This document shows, one piece after another, positions 1 to 14,269 of a stretch of DNA of 64,000 nt. The stretch spans positions 62,001 to 126,000 of the forward strand of contig NZ_JAIXCQ010000002.1 of NCBI RefSeq assembly GCF_020297055.1, read 5' to 3'. Position 1 is the stretch's first letter. Every line of letters starts with the position of its first letter. The position numbers and the translations under genes were made by a program. The DNA comes from Isoptericola luteus (GTDB lineage Bacteria; Actinomycetota; Actinomycetes; Actinomycetales; Cellulomonadaceae). Under the pieces are notes generated by a model. That model was not told where the DNA came from. It saw nothing but the letters and a program-made list of their open reading frames with translations, and made no database searches.

Positions 1-352
1 GGACGGGGCCCTTGACGCTGCCGACGTCGGTCACGGTCGGGCCGCCGTCGGGGCCGGCCGCGGCGGCCGCGTCCGCGAGCAGCGGCGCCAGCGCGCCCGC
101 GGTCGCGTGCATGGCACGCAGCGGCACCGCCAGGACGACGAGGTCCGGGAGCGCACCGCACAGCGCGGCGAGGTCGTCGACCACCGCCAGCCGCGCCGCC
201 CGCGCTGCCCGTCGTGTCGTCGCCGAGACGTCCGTGGCGACGACGTCGACCCCGCGCTCCGCGAGCAGCCGGGCCAGCGAGCCGCCGACGAGCCCGAGCC
301 CGACGACGCCGACCCGTCCGACCGGGTCGGACCCGGCGCCCACCGTGCTCAC
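1..352 (-). CDS. tyrA: Prephenate dehydrogenase, N-terminal part (cut by window edge)
   Basis: Makes 4-hydroxyphenylpyruvate from prephenate with NAD(P)+ in tyrosine synthesis, in the cytosol. Only about 117 residues lie in the window. They begin with a Rossmann dinucleotide-binding loop (GLGLVGGSLARLL, near residue 18), followed by a strand ending in VVATD that would carry the NAD ribose-binding acid, and a later VLAVP strand and TDVGSVK motif typical of TyrA. The start is GTG at 352; the GTG shares bases with the TGA of pheA, so the two are translationally coupled. It is the last visible gene of the VanW-ACT-pheA-tyrA run. The C-terminal dehydrogenase domain lies outside. Identity rests on the Rossmann fold, the TDVGSVK motif and the pheA neighbour. 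Confidence 0.85.
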   Translation of the reverse strand, partial: MSTVGAGSDPVGRVGVVGLGLVGGSLARLLAERGVDVVATDVSATTRRAARAARLAVVDDLAALCGALPDLVVLAVPLRAMHATAGALAPLLADAAAAAGPDGGPTVTDVGSVKGPV

Positions 353-1314
353 CACAGCAGGCCCCGCGCGAGCGTGGCGTCGTCGTCGTCCGCGCGCACG
401 CTGCCTGCGGGCACGTGGTCGGGCAGCACGCCGTCGAGCCCACGGCCCCCAGGCTCGGCGGGATAGGCGCCGAGCACCTTGAGCGAGTCGCCGGCGGCGA
501 GCAGCTGCCGCAGCAGGTCCGTCACGGAAGGGTCCCAGGGGGCGGCGTCGAGCGTCACCACGAACACGTACTGGCCCTCGCGCACCTTGAGCGGCCGCTC
601 GACGAGGCTCGACATGTTCACCCCGCGCTCCGCGAACCCGGCCGTGATGCGCGCCAGGACGCCGGGGCCCGTGACCACCGGCGTCACGGCCGCCATGGTG
701 CGCCACGCGCGCTCCCCCTCGGCCCGCAGGGATGCCCAGCCGGCCGACGCCGCGTCGCGGCGGCTCAGCACCAGGAACCGGGTCCGCGCGCCCGCGAAGT
801 CCTCCACCGCCGTCGCGAGGGTCTCCAGCCCGTACAGCTCGCCGCACAGCCGGGGGCCCAGGGCGACCTGATGATCGCTCAGGTCGCGGCACGCCGCGGC
901 GTTGGACGACGCGGAGACCGGCGTGAGCCGTCGCCCCGCCACGAACCGGCTGCACTGGGCCAGGCCGTGCGGGTGGGCCGTGGCCTCCCGCAGACCGGCC
1001 GGGTCGGCGCGCCCGGGGCGCACGAACGCGTCGAACGACACGTCGAGCACCACCTCGTCGACCGCGACCACCTCGCCGCTGCCGACGAGCGCGTCGAGGG
1101 AGGGGACCACATACCCCTCGACCGAGCTCTCGATCGCGATCACGCCACGGTCCACGCGCCCGGCGGCCACGGCGTCGTGCACCTCACCCACCGTGCCCAG
1201 CGGCACGGCCGTGACCTCGTCGGCCGCGGACCCGACGCCCCTCCGTCGCGCCCAGGCCAGCACGGCCTGGTGCGTGAAGGTGCCCTCGGGGCCGAGGAAC
1301 GCGACGACCGTCAT
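349..1314 (-). CDS. pheA: Prephenate dehydratase
   Basis: Converts prephenate to phenylpyruvate in phenylalanine synthesis. At 321 residues it has the normal size of a monofunctional bacterial enzyme without a chorismate mutase domain. The N-terminus has the canonical FLGPEGTFTHQA, the middle has IAIESSVEGYV and SNAAAC, and the catalytic TRF triad lies in ARTRFLVLSR. The C-terminal ACT domain (about residues 205-285) keeps a GVLA motif and a VERP motif where the allosteric phenylalanine site is usually GALA/ESRP, so feedback inhibition by phenylalanine is likely (inference). The ATG at 1314 overlaps the stop of the upstream ACT-domain gene (ATGA), and its own stop overlaps tyrA, which indicates one coupled transcript. 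Confidence 0.95.
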   Translation of the reverse strand: MTVVAFLGPEGTFTHQAVLAWARRRGVGSAADEVTAVPLGTVGEVHDAVAAGRVDRGVIAIESSVEGYVVPSLDALVGSGEVVAVDEVVLDVSFDAFVRPGRADPAGLREATAHPHGLAQCSRFVAGRRLTPVSASSNAAACRDLSDHQVALGPRLCGELYGLETLATAVEDFAGARTRFLVLSRRDAASAGWASLRAEGERAWRTMAAVTPVVTGPGVLARITAGFAERGVNMSSLVERPLKVREGQYVFVVTLDAAPWDPSVTDLLRQLLAAGDSLKVLGAYPAEPGGRGLDGVLPDHVPAGSVRADDDDATLARGLLW

Positions 1315-2197
1315 ACGCCGGGCCAGCGCGGGGCGAGCAGGTCGGGCCCGGGCTCCGGTCGGTCGCCCGGCAGCACCGCGAGCGTGCGGTGCGCGACCCC
1401 CCGCGCGTCGAGCTCGGCGACCAGGGAGTCGAGGATCTCCACCCGCGGGCAGCGGAAGGAGGTGAAGAACACGTGCGGCCCGAGCGTCGACGGGTGGCTG
1501 CGCAGGTGCTGCAGGTCCACCCCGGCGTCGGAGAGCACGGCGAGGGTGCCCTGCAGGGAGCCCCGGTGGTCGTCGGACGGACCGACGGCGAGCCAGACCT
1601 GTGCCGGCGCGTCGAAGGCCGGCCACCGGTCCCGCGGCTCCAGCAGCCCGTACCAGACCGGGCCGCGCTCGCCCAGGCGTGCGCTGCCCGGCAGCTCGGC
1701 CCAGCCCGCCGGGACGCGCTCCCGCTCGACCACGAGGGACCCCGTGGGCCCGGCAAGCCGCGCCCGCTCCTCGACCGACGTGCGGGTCGGCACCAGGCGA
1801 GGGCCGACCCCCATGCCGCGCAGCACCTCGCGGCAGTCGCGCAGCCCCGCCTCGTCGATCACGACCTGACCGCCGGACGCGCCGGCCGGGGCGACCCAGA
1901 CCCACTGCGGAGGGACGGCGACGGCTCCCGTCACGATGAGGCTCGGGTCGCCCGCGAGGATGGCCTCCTCGAGGCCAGGCGACGGCTGCTCCGGGTGCCC
2001 GAGGTGCACGACCGCGGCGAGGTCCCCGATGCCCGCGACCGTCGCCAGCGTGTCCGTCGTCGAGCCCAGGTCCAGCAGCTCCGAGGGCTCGCCCGGCAGC
2101 CCAGCGGCCGGCGACGCCGGGGCGACCCCCGACCAGCCGGCCTGCCGCGCCGCCGCGGCGGCCTGCGTCGGCGACTCGCGCTCCGTGCGTCCGAGCA

Positions 2198-2198
<1 letters not shown>
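1311..2198 (-). CDS. ACT-domain protein related to prephenate dehydratase, function unknown
   Basis: A 295-residue protein coupled by ATGA overlaps to both the VanW gene upstream and pheA downstream. The C-terminal third resembles the ACT domain of PheA (SLQGTLAVLSDAGVDLQHL, then a HVFFTSF strand). The first two thirds show alternating hydrophobic strands and helices but none of the catalytic motifs of PheA: no FLGPEGTF and no TRF. It is therefore unlikely to be a second dehydratase. A regulatory subunit or amino-acid sensor for the adjacent aromatic pathway is a reasonable inference from position; it could equally be a decayed paralogue. No signal peptide or membrane segment is visible. The ATG start at 2198 is supported by its overlap with the upstream stop. 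Confidence 0.7.
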
Positions 2199-5206
<3,008 letters not shown>

Positions 5207-5424
5207 GGACGACTCCGTGGAGGGCTCGAGGTCAGGGCGCGGTCCGCCCCGGAAGGACAGGGAGAGCGGGGCTCGGCCCGCCTGCAGGATCCTACTCGGG
5301 CACGGCAGCAGCCTTGGGCATCTGCCGGGGTGAAAGTGACAAATCGGGCCACCCTTCGCACAGGTTCGCCATCATTGGACCAACACCCTCCACAGGCCCG
5401 TCACACTGCCGGGCCCCGGCACCG
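5207..5424. other. Intergenic region upstream of the VanW operon
   Basis: This 218-bp gap separates the VanW gene from the small membrane protein upstream; both are on the minus strand. A short GC palindrome, TGCCGGGCCCCGGCA at 5407-5421, sits just after the upstream stop and could be a weak terminator. The remainder should hold the promoter of the VanW-ACT-pheA-tyrA transcript, but I cannot place -35/-10 elements with confidence and see no leader peptide rich in Phe or Tyr. Confidence 0.4.
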
Positions 5425-5829
5425 TCACGCGGCGACGTCGGCGAACCAGCGGCGGGGCAGGAACGCCGTCACGGCGAACAGGACCAGGCCGCCGTACGTC
5501 CACACGAGGCCGACCGTCTGCGCGGGGACCAGGACGTCGCCGCCCGGGCCCTCCACGGACAGCATCTGCACCGCCACGACCCACCCGACACCGCTGGCGA
5601 GGAGGGTGCTCATGCCCGCCCACGCCCGGCACAGGACCGCCGCCGACAGGGTGATCGCGAGGGCGAGGACGATCCCGACCGGCAGGTCACCCCACTCGGC
5701 CCGGTGCGCGACGGTGCCCAGGACCCCGATGGTCACGCCGAGCAGCGCGGCGAGCGGCACGCGACCGACCACCGGCAGGAGGCGCCGGGGCGGCTGCGAC
5801 GTGGGTCGAGCGGGCGTCGTGGAGGTCAT
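5425..5829 (-). CDS. Small integral membrane protein downstream of mshB (DUF6113-like)
   Basis: A 134-residue protein with a Pro/Thr-rich N-terminus and four predicted membrane segments (VPLAALLGVTIGVLGTVA, VGIVLALAITLSAAVLCRA, STLLASGVGWVVAVQML and VWTYGGLVLFAVTAFL). No catalytic motif is visible. Its ATG at 5829 overlaps the mshB stop (ATGA), so it is co-translated with mshB. Small four-helix proteins next to mshB are common in actinobacteria and I recall them as DUF6113; that name is from memory, not a search. The conserved link suggests a role near mycothiol metabolism, but none is established. Confidence 0.7.
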   Translation of the reverse strand: MTSTTPARPTSQPPRRLLPVVGRVPLAALLGVTIGVLGTVAHRAEWGDLPVGIVLALAITLSAAVLCRAWAGMSTLLASGVGWVVAVQMLSVEGPGGDVLVPAQTVGLVWTYGGLVLFAVTAFLPRRWFADVAA

Positions 5830-6797
5830 CGCGGCGAGCCTACCCGGGCGCGACGCACGTAGGTCTCGCGCACACCGATCGGTGCGAGCACCGCGTTGCT
5901 CAGGGCATACCGCCCGAGCAGCACCGGCCCGTCCCCGTCGTCGGCCGCGCACGCCGCCACGTGCTGGACCTGCGTGGCGTGTGCGCGCATGGCCGCCAGG
6001 AGCGCGTCCAGGACGGGCGCGACCTCGATCCGCACGATCTGCCGGCCGGCGAGCTCGACGGCCCGCTTCGCCACGGGCGGCAGCGGGCCTGCCGCGTCGG
6101 GAAGGTCGAGTCCTTCCACGGTCGCGAGGCGCCGCACGGCGGGGTCCGCGGCGAGGGCGCGCCTCGCGGCACGCGCCTCGCTCTCGGGCACCACGGCCTC
6201 CCAGAGCTCGGCCGTCCACGGGTCCCCCGGCAGGGCCGCGCCGCCGTTCGCCGCGAGCTCGAGGGCCCGCGCGGCGACGTCGTGGGTGCGCACGTGGTCA
6301 GGGTGCCCGTACCCGCCGCCGGGCTCGTAGGTGGCGACGACGTCGGGGCGCCAGGCGCGGACCACGGCGGCGAGCCGGCGGGCGGACTCGTCCAGCGGCA
6401 CCCGGGAGAACGCCGTCGCGGGGGCGTCGTCAGCGGGGCCGGCCACACCCGGGCTCACCCACGACATCCCGGAGTCCTCGAGCCGCGAGGCACCGTCACC
6501 GGCGCCCGGGGCGGGGACGGAGTCGAGGAAGAGGTGCTCGTGCACGCCCAGGGCCGCCAGCGCGCCGGCGAGCTCACGCTCCCGGTGCGCCGCCAGCGCG
6601 GGGCCGTCCCCCTCCAGCTGCCCGACGCCGGTGGGGTGCGACGGGGTGTCGATGACCTCGCCGCGCTCCCCCCGGGTGCACGTCACGACCGCCACCGGCT
6701 CGCCGGCCGCAGCCCAGGTCGCCAGCAGCGCCCCGGTCGCCAGGGTCTCGTCGTCCGGGTGTGCGTGCACGGCCAGGAGCCGCCCGCTCGGCGCCAT
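5826..6797 (-). CDS. mshB: N-acetyl-glucosaminyl-inositol deacetylase, mycothiol synthesis
   Basis: A zinc deacetylase that converts GlcNAc-Ins to GlcN-Ins, the second committed step of mycothiol synthesis in actinobacteria. The 323-residue length fits the family. The metal motif HAHPDDE lies at residues 11-17 (ligands His13 and Asp16), with the distal ligand in YGHPDHVRTHD. The insert rich in acidic and Gly residues is typical of MshB rather than Mca. ATG at 6797, 14 bp after the typA stop, so typA, mshB and the small membrane protein probably share a transcript. Mca, the amidase paralogue, is the main alternative, but the length and the downstream membrane gene favour MshB. Confidence 0.92.
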   Translation of the reverse strand: MAPSGRLLAVHAHPDDETLATGALLATWAAAGEPVAVVTCTRGERGEVIDTPSHPTGVGQLEGDGPALAAHRERELAGALAALGVHEHLFLDSVPAPGAGDGASRLEDSGMSWVSPGVAGPADDAPATAFSRVPLDESARRLAAVVRAWRPDVVATYEPGGGYGHPDHVRTHDVAARALELAANGGAALPGDPWTAELWEAVVPESEARAARRALAADPAVRRLATVEGLDLPDAAGPLPPVAKRAVELAGRQIVRIEVAPVLDALLAAMRAHATQVQHVAACAADDGDGPVLLGRYALSNAVLAPIGVRETYVRRARVGSPR

Positions 6798-6811
6798 GGC
6801 CGCGAGCGGCG

Positions 6812-8722
<1,911 letters not shown>

Positions 8723-8776
8723 CAACGGATCTCATTTCATGGAGGGAGGGAGCCCGAGATCGGGCCACCGAGAATC

Positions 8777-10519
8777 CTACCCGCCCGGGTCCACTCCTGG
8801 GTGGTCGCCGCCCTCGATGTGATGCCCGCCACCGTCGCCGCGTTGCTCCGGGGCCGCGTCACGACCCCGCCGCCGCGGCCCGCGCCACCGCAGGGATCCC
8901 GGCGGGGCGGGCAGCACGTTCTCCCAGCGCCCCGCCAGCGTGGTGGCGACCTTCTCGGTCACGTGCTCCGTGAACTCCGCACGTGCGGCACGGCGCTCGG
9001 CGCGCAGGATCGCCCGGTGCTCGACCCGCAGCTCCTTGACGATGGACACGGCCATGCCGATGAGCACGAGGGAGAACGGCAGCGCGATGAGGATGGCCGC
9101 GGTCTGGAGCGCCGACAGCCCGCCCGCCAGGAGGAGCGCCATCGCGACGAGGCCCTCGAGGATCGCCCAGAACAGCCGGCTCCACAGCGGCGGGTTGGGG
9201 TTGCCACCGTGGGCGAGCATGTCGACGACGAACGAGCCCGAGTCCGACGACGTGACGAAGAAGATCACGACCAGCACGATGCCCGCGATCGACAGCCACG
9301 TCCCGGCCCCGGGCAGTGCGTCGAAGAGCTGGAACATGGCGGTGTCCGTGTTCACCTCGCCGGTCGCCGGGTCCAGCATGCTGCCGGGCTCGGTCATCTC
9401 CTGGCGGATCCCGGAGCCGCCGAACACGCTGAACCAGATCGTCGTGATCGCCATCGGCACCGCGAGCGTGCCGAGCACGAACTCGCGGACCGTGCGGCCT
9501 CGCGAGATCCGCGCGATGAACACGCCGACGAACGGCGCCCAGGAGATCCACCAGCCCCAGTAGAAGATCGTCCACGACGACTCCCACTCGAGGCCCTCGC
9601 CACCGCGGAACGCGAGGGTGTCGAAGGTCAGCTGAACCACGTTCGCGACGTAGTACCCGAGCGACTGCACCCACTCGCGCAGCAGGAAGAGCGTGGGACC
9701 CAGGATCAGCACCACGACGAGCACGACGCCGGCGAGCACCATGTTGCCGTTGGACAGCCACTTGATCCCCTTGGTCAGGCCCGAGGCGACGGAGAGCGTC
9801 GCGAGGGCAGTGATGGCGACGATGAGCGAGATCTGCAACACCAGCGTGGCCTCGATGCCCATGAGGTAGCCGAGGCCGTGCGCGATCTGCAGCACCCCGA
9901 GCCCCAGGGACGTCGCCACACCGAACACCGTGCCGATGATCGCCGCCACGTCGATGGCGTGGCCGACCCAGCCCTTGACCCGGTCCCCGAGCAGCGGCTC
10001 GAGCGCCCAACGGATCGAGACGGGACGTCCCTTGCGGTGGATCGCGTACGCCAGCGACAGGCCGGCGACCACGTAGATGGCCCAGGCGTGCAGGCCCCAG
10101 TGCAGGTACGTCTGCCCCATGGCGGCCTGGGCGAGCTGCGGGCCGTCGCCCGTGACCCCGGGCTTGGGGCTCACGAAGTGCGAGAGCGGCTCCGCGACGC
10201 CGTAGTAGACCAGGCCGATGCCCATCCCCGTGGCGAACAGCATCGAGAACCAGACCGGGAGCCGGAACTCCGCATCCTCGTCGTCAGGCCCGAGCACGAT
10301 GTCGCCGAAGCGGCTGAGCCCCATCCAGACGGCGAAGATGACGAACGCCGCCACGATCAGCACGTAGTACCAGCCGAACACCGCGATGACCCCGGACTGC
10401 AGCGTGTTCAGCACGCTCGTCATCGCGTCGGTGGTGACCACCGCGAGCAGCACGAAGAGCAGGATGATCCCGGCCGCCGGGTAGAAGACCCCCCGGCTCA
10501 GTGTCGACGCCCGCGCCAT
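8777..10519 (-). CDS. BCCT-family betaine/choline/carnitine transporter
   Basis: A secondary transporter of the BCCT family for trimethylammonium osmolytes such as glycine betaine; exact substrate unknown. At 580 residues it shows about 12 hydrophobic helices and the family signature in WTIFYWGWWISWAPFVG near residue 320. MGIGLVYYGVAEP occupies the conserved Gly-rich helix-3 position. The C-terminal tail after about residue 520 is basic and His/Gly/Arg-rich, which in related proteins is cytosolic and takes part in osmosensing (inference here). ATG at 10519 with GGTGAGAGG ahead. It stands alone between the terminator of the peptide ABC operon and typA. Confidence 0.92.
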   Translation of the reverse strand: MARASTLSRGVFYPAAGIILLFVLLAVVTTDAMTSVLNTLQSGVIAVFGWYYVLIVAAFVIFAVWMGLSRFGDIVLGPDDEDAEFRLPVWFSMLFATGMGIGLVYYGVAEPLSHFVSPKPGVTGDGPQLAQAAMGQTYLHWGLHAWAIYVVAGLSLAYAIHRKGRPVSIRWALEPLLGDRVKGWVGHAIDVAAIIGTVFGVATSLGLGVLQIAHGLGYLMGIEATLVLQISLIVAITALATLSVASGLTKGIKWLSNGNMVLAGVVLVVVLILGPTLFLLREWVQSLGYYVANVVQLTFDTLAFRGGEGLEWESSWTIFYWGWWISWAPFVGVFIARISRGRTVREFVLGTLAVPMAITTIWFSVFGGSGIRQEMTEPGSMLDPATGEVNTDTAMFQLFDALPGAGTWLSIAGIVLVVIFFVTSSDSGSFVVDMLAHGGNPNPPLWSRLFWAILEGLVAMALLLAGGLSALQTAAILIALPFSLVLIGMAVSIVKELRVEHRAILRAERRAARAEFTEHVTEKVATTLAGRWENVLPAPPGSLRWRGPRRRGRDAAPEQRGDGGGHHIEGGDHPGVDPGG

Positions 10520-10563
10520 GCCTCTCACCTTCGCCCCGCGCCGCGGGACGGGCAAACGGAGAC

Positions 10564-10604
10564 AACGGGGCCGGTGGACGAACACGTCGTCCACCGGCCC
10601 CGTC
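10564..10604 (-). terminator. Rho-independent-type terminator of the peptide ABC operon
   Basis: Perfect 16-bp inverted repeat: arms 10565-10580 and 10588-10603, loop about 7 nt. It lies 25-60 bp downstream of the last ABC gene's stop at 10628. On the minus strand the stem is followed by TTGTCTCCGTTTG, a modest T-rich tail. It isolates the operon from the BCCT gene. Confidence 0.85.
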
Positions 10605-10627
10605 GTCGGCCGCCGCACCAGGCTGGG

Positions 10628-12376
10628 TCAGCTGGCGATCTCGGCGCCCTCCAGGCCGGCGCCCGGGATGGCCGCAAGCAGGTCGCGCGTGTACTGCTCG
10701 CGCGGGTCGTCGAAGACCTGGTCGGTGGTGGCGTGCTCGACCACCTTGCCGTTCTGCATCACGACGACCTCGTCCGCGATCTGACGGACCACTGCGAGGT
10801 CGTGCGTGATGAACAGGTACGACAGGTCGAGGTCCTCCTGCAGGTCACCGAGCAGGTCGAGGATCTGCGCCTGAACCAGGACGTCGAGCGCCGAGACGGC
10901 CTCGTCCAGGACGACGACCTCCGGCTTGAGCGCCAGGGCCCGCGCGATGGCGATGCGCTGACGTTGGCCGCCCGAGAGCTCGTTCGGGAAGCGACGCATG
11001 GCCGACTGGGGCAGCGACACCATGTCCAGCAGCTCGCGCACCCGCTTCTCCCGCTGCTTCTTGCTGCCGATCCGGTGCAGCAGGAGCGGCTCCTCGATGG
11101 AGCGGAAGATCGAGTACGTCGGGTCGAGCGAGCCGTACGGGTTCTGGAACACCGGCTGGATCCGGCGGCGGAACGCGAAGGCCGCCTTCGGGGACAGCTC
11201 GGCGATGTTCTTGCCGTCGAACTCGACCGCGCCCGAGGTCGGGTCGAGCAGGCCCAGCACCATGTTGGCGGCCGTGGACTTCCCGGAGCCCGACTCGCCC
11301 ACGAGGGCGAGGGTGTGCCCGCGCTTGAGCGAGAAGCTCACGTCGTCGACCGCGGTGAAGTCCGTCGACGCGCCCGGGCGCCCACCACGGATGCTGAACA
11401 CCTTGGTGAGGTTGCGGGCCACGACGATGTCCGAGCCCTTGCCGCCCCTGGTCGGCGCGTGGAGCTTTGAGCTGTTCTGGCCCCGCTCGTGCGCCACCTG
11501 GATCCGTCGCGAGGCGAGCGACGGCGCCGAGGCGACGAGCCGCTTCGTGTACGGGTGCTGGGGGTCCGCCAGGATCTGGCGAGCCGGGCCCGACTCCACG
11601 ACGCGCCCCTTGAACATCACGACGAGGTGCTCGGCGCGCTCGGCGGCCAGGCCCAGGTCGTGCGTGATGAACAGGACGGCCGTGCCGAGCTCCTGCGTCA
11701 GCACGTCGAGGTGGTCGAGGATCTGCCGCTGCACCGTGACGTCGAGCGCCGAGGTGGGCTCGTCGGCGATGAGCAGCTTGGGCCGAGCCGCCAGTCCGAT
11801 GGCGATGAGCGAGCGCTGCCGCATGCCGCCGGAGAACTCGTGGGGGTACTGCCGGGCGCGGCGTGCCGCGTCGGGCAGGCCGGCCTCGGCGAGCAGCCCC
11901 GCGACCCGCTCCTTGCGGTCCGCCTTGCTGCCCTCGAAGCCGTTCGCCCGCAGCGCCTCGTCGATCTGGGTGCCGATGCGCCAGACGGGGTTGAGGTTGG
12001 ACATCGGGTCCTGCGGGACCAGGCCGATGTCGCGGCCACGGATGGCCTCCATCTCGGTGCGCGGCAGGCCGACGATCTCGCGGCCGTCGAACTTGATGCT
12101 GCCGCCCGTCACCTTGCCGGTGCCCGGCAGCAGGTCGATCACGGCGTGCGCCGTGGTCGACTTGCCCGACCCGGACTCGCCGACGATCGCGACCGACTGG
12201 CCGGGGTAGACGACGATGTCGGCGCCGCGCACGGCGTGGACCACGCCCTCCGTCGTGGTGAACGACACCTCGAGGCCGCTGATCTCCAGCAGGGGCTTGT
12301 CGGTCCCCGCCTCGTAGGCCTGGCCGTCACCACCGAGGGGCAGGTTGCCGTGGGTCACTGGGAACTGTGTCGTCAT
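10628..12376 (-). CDS. Peptide ABC importer, fused double ATPase (DppD-DppF type)
   Basis: Energises uptake through the two permeases encoded upstream. The 582-residue chain is a tandem fusion of two ATP-binding domains. Domain 1 has Walker A GESGSGKST at about residue 66, the FSGGMRQR signature, and Walker B ending LLIADEPTSALD. Domain 2 has GESGSGKST at about residue 360, LSGGQRQR, and VVVLDEAVSALD. Both carry the oligopeptide-type C-terminal extension (QHPYTKRLVASAP; EQYTRDLLAAIPG). The fusion replaces the usual separate dppD and dppF and is common in actinobacteria. The ATG at 12376 overlaps the stop of the upstream permease gene (ATGA). Note DEA rather than DEP in the second Walker B. 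Confidence 0.93.
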   Translation of the reverse strand: MTTQFPVTHGNLPLGGDGQAYEAGTDKPLLEISGLEVSFTTTEGVVHAVRGADIVVYPGQSVAIVGESGSGKSTTAHAVIDLLPGTGKVTGGSIKFDGREIVGLPRTEMEAIRGRDIGLVPQDPMSNLNPVWRIGTQIDEALRANGFEGSKADRKERVAGLLAEAGLPDAARRARQYPHEFSGGMRQRSLIAIGLAARPKLLIADEPTSALDVTVQRQILDHLDVLTQELGTAVLFITHDLGLAAERAEHLVVMFKGRVVESGPARQILADPQHPYTKRLVASAPSLASRRIQVAHERGQNSSKLHAPTRGGKGSDIVVARNLTKVFSIRGGRPGASTDFTAVDDVSFSLKRGHTLALVGESGSGKSTAANMVLGLLDPTSGAVEFDGKNIAELSPKAAFAFRRRIQPVFQNPYGSLDPTYSIFRSIEEPLLLHRIGSKKQREKRVRELLDMVSLPQSAMRRFPNELSGGQRQRIAIARALALKPEVVVLDEAVSALDVLVQAQILDLLGDLQEDLDLSYLFITHDLAVVRQIADEVVVMQNGKVVEHATTDQVFDDPREQYTRDLLAAIPGAGLEGAEIAS

Positions 12377-13350
12377 CGCTTCCGTGCCTTCGGGTCGAGG
12401 GCGTCGCGCACGACGTCGCCCATCATGAGGAAGCCGAGCACCGTCAGGGCGAGGCCACCGGCCGGGTAGAAGAGGATGTGCGGGGCGACCCGGATCGAGT
12501 TCTGCGCCCGGGCGATGTCACCGCCCCACGAGACCACGTCCGGGGGGAGCCCGATGCCCAGGAAGCTCAGGGTCGCCTCGGCCACGATGAAGGTACCCAG
12601 GGCCACGGTCGCGTAGACGATGATCGGCGCGGCCGAGTTCGGCAGCACGTGCTTGAGCAGGATGCCGCCGCGGCCCATGCCGAGTGACCTGGCCGCGGTC
12701 ACGAACTCGTTGTTCTTCACGGACATCACCGTGCCGCGCGTGATGCGGGCGATCGACGTCCAGCCGAACAGCGCCAGCACGAACGCCACGGTGAACGCCG
12801 TCCGGTTCTCGGTCAGGCTCATGATGACGATGGCGGCGAGCACCAGCGGGATCGCGAAGAAGATGTCCGTCATGCGCGACAGGATCGTGTCGAACCAGCC
12901 GGCGAAGTAGCCGGCGATCGAGCCGATCGCGGTGCCGAGCACGACCACCATCGCGGTGGACAGCACGCCGACGACGACGGACGCGCGCGCGCCGTAGATC
13001 GTGCGGGCGTAGATGTCGCAGCCCTGGAAGTCGAAGCCGAACGGGTGGCCCGCCTCGGGCCCCTGCAGCGACTTGGACAGCTGGCACGACAGTCGCGGGT
13101 CCACCGACGTGAACCAGCTCGGGAACGCGGCGACGAGGATCACCGCGACGATGATCACGGCCGAGATCCAGAACATGGGCCGCCGGCGCATGTCGCGCCA
13201 GGCGTCGTGCCACATGCTCGACGGCGCGTCCGAGTCGCGGACGGCGTCGATGGCGCCGAGCCCGCCCTCGTCGAAGGGTGCGGCGAAGTGCTCCTGCCCG
13301 CGTCGGGGGGCTCTGCCGCCAGGAACGGTCTGGTAACGGTTCTCAGGCAT
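12373..13350 (-). CDS. Peptide ABC importer permease (DppC type)
   Basis: A 325-residue inner-membrane permease with a long cytoplasmic N-terminus, a first helix (FWISAVIIVAVILVAAF), an extracellular loop containing DFQGCDIYARTIYG typical of DppC/OppC, and five further helices. The EAA loop that contacts the ATPase is in VTAARSLGMGRGGILLKHVLPNS. ATG at 13350; it overlaps the preceding permease gene by 8 bp and its stop overlaps the ATPase start. Substrate is presumably di- or oligopeptides; nickel or sugars cannot be excluded from sequence alone. Confidence 0.92.
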   Translation of the reverse strand: MPENRYQTVPGGRAPRRGQEHFAAPFDEGGLGAIDAVRDSDAPSSMWHDAWRDMRRRPMFWISAVIIVAVILVAAFPSWFTSVDPRLSCQLSKSLQGPEAGHPFGFDFQGCDIYARTIYGARASVVVGVLSTAMVVVLGTAIGSIAGYFAGWFDTILSRMTDIFFAIPLVLAAIVIMSLTENRTAFTVAFVLALFGWTSIARITRGTVMSVKNNEFVTAARSLGMGRGGILLKHVLPNSAAPIIVYATVALGTFIVAEATLSFLGIGLPPDVVSWGGDIARAQNSIRVAPHILFYPAGGLALTVLGFLMMGDVVRDALDPKARKR

Positions 13351-14269
13351 AACGGATCCTCGGATCGAGCGCGGCGTACAGGAGGTCGACGAGCAGGTTT
13401 GCTGCGATGTAGACGATCACCAGCACGGTGGTCAACGAGACGACGGTGACGCTCTCTCCACGCTGGATCGCGTTGAAGAGCGTTCCACCGACACCGTTGA
13501 TGTTGAAGATGCCCTCCGTGACGATCGCGCCGCCCATGAGGTTGCCGAGGTCGGCGCCGAGGAAGGTCACGACGGGGATGAGCGAGTTGCGCAGCACGTG
13601 GCGCCCGGTCACCTGGGTGCGGTTGAGGCCCTTGGCCCGGGCGGTGCGCACGTAGTCGGCGCTGAGGTTCTCCCCCACGGAGGTACGCGTCAGGCGGATC
13701 ACGTAGGCGAACGACGTGGCCGCGAGCACTATCGCCGGGAGGAGCAGGCTGTAGAAGTTTGGATCCCTACCGACGGTGACGGGGAACCACCCGAGCTCGA
13801 CACCCAGCACGAACTGCAGCACGAAGCCGATGACGAAGGTCGGCACGGCGATGACGATCAGGCTCAGCACGAGCACGGTGCCGTCGAACCAGCCACCCTT
13901 GCGCATGCCGGCGATCAGGCCGAACAGGAGGCCCAGGACGCCCTCGATGATCAGCGCCATGACCGCGAGCTGGAAGGTGACCGGCAGCGCGCCGGCGATG
14001 ACCTCCGTGATCTCACGGCCTCGGAAGTCCACGCCGAAGTTCAGCGTGAAGACGCCGCGCAGGAAGAGCAGGTACTGGACGATGAACGGCTTGTCCAGGT
14101 TGTAGCGTTCGCGGATCTCGTCCTGAACCGCTTCGGGGAGCCCACGCTCCCCGCCGAGCGCGGCCACGGGGTCACCGGGCCGCAGGAATACCAGGGCGTA
14201 CAGCAGAAGCGTCGCCCCCAGGAACACAGGAATCACCTGTAGGAGCCTGCGTCCGAGATACCAGAGCAT
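13343..14269 (-). CDS. Peptide ABC importer permease (DppB type)
   Basis: A 308-residue permease with the DppB N-terminal signature (MLWYLGRRLLQVIPVFLGAT) and the family motif LRPGDPVAALGG, then six membrane helices. The EAA loop lies in YVRTARAKGLNRTQVTGRHVLRNS. It pairs with the DppC-type permease to form the transport channel. ATG at 14269. The gene follows the binding-protein gene after a 218-bp gap that holds a stable hairpin. Confidence 0.92.
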   Translation of the reverse strand: MLWYLGRRLLQVIPVFLGATLLLYALVFLRPGDPVAALGGERGLPEAVQDEIRERYNLDKPFIVQYLLFLRGVFTLNFGVDFRGREITEVIAGALPVTFQLAVMALIIEGVLGLLFGLIAGMRKGGWFDGTVLVLSLIVIAVPTFVIGFVLQFVLGVELGWFPVTVGRDPNFYSLLLPAIVLAATSFAYVIRLTRTSVGENLSADYVRTARAKGLNRTQVTGRHVLRNSLIPVVTFLGADLGNLMGGAIVTEGIFNINGVGGTLFNAIQRGESVTVVSLTTVLVIVYIAANLLVDLLYAALDPRIRYA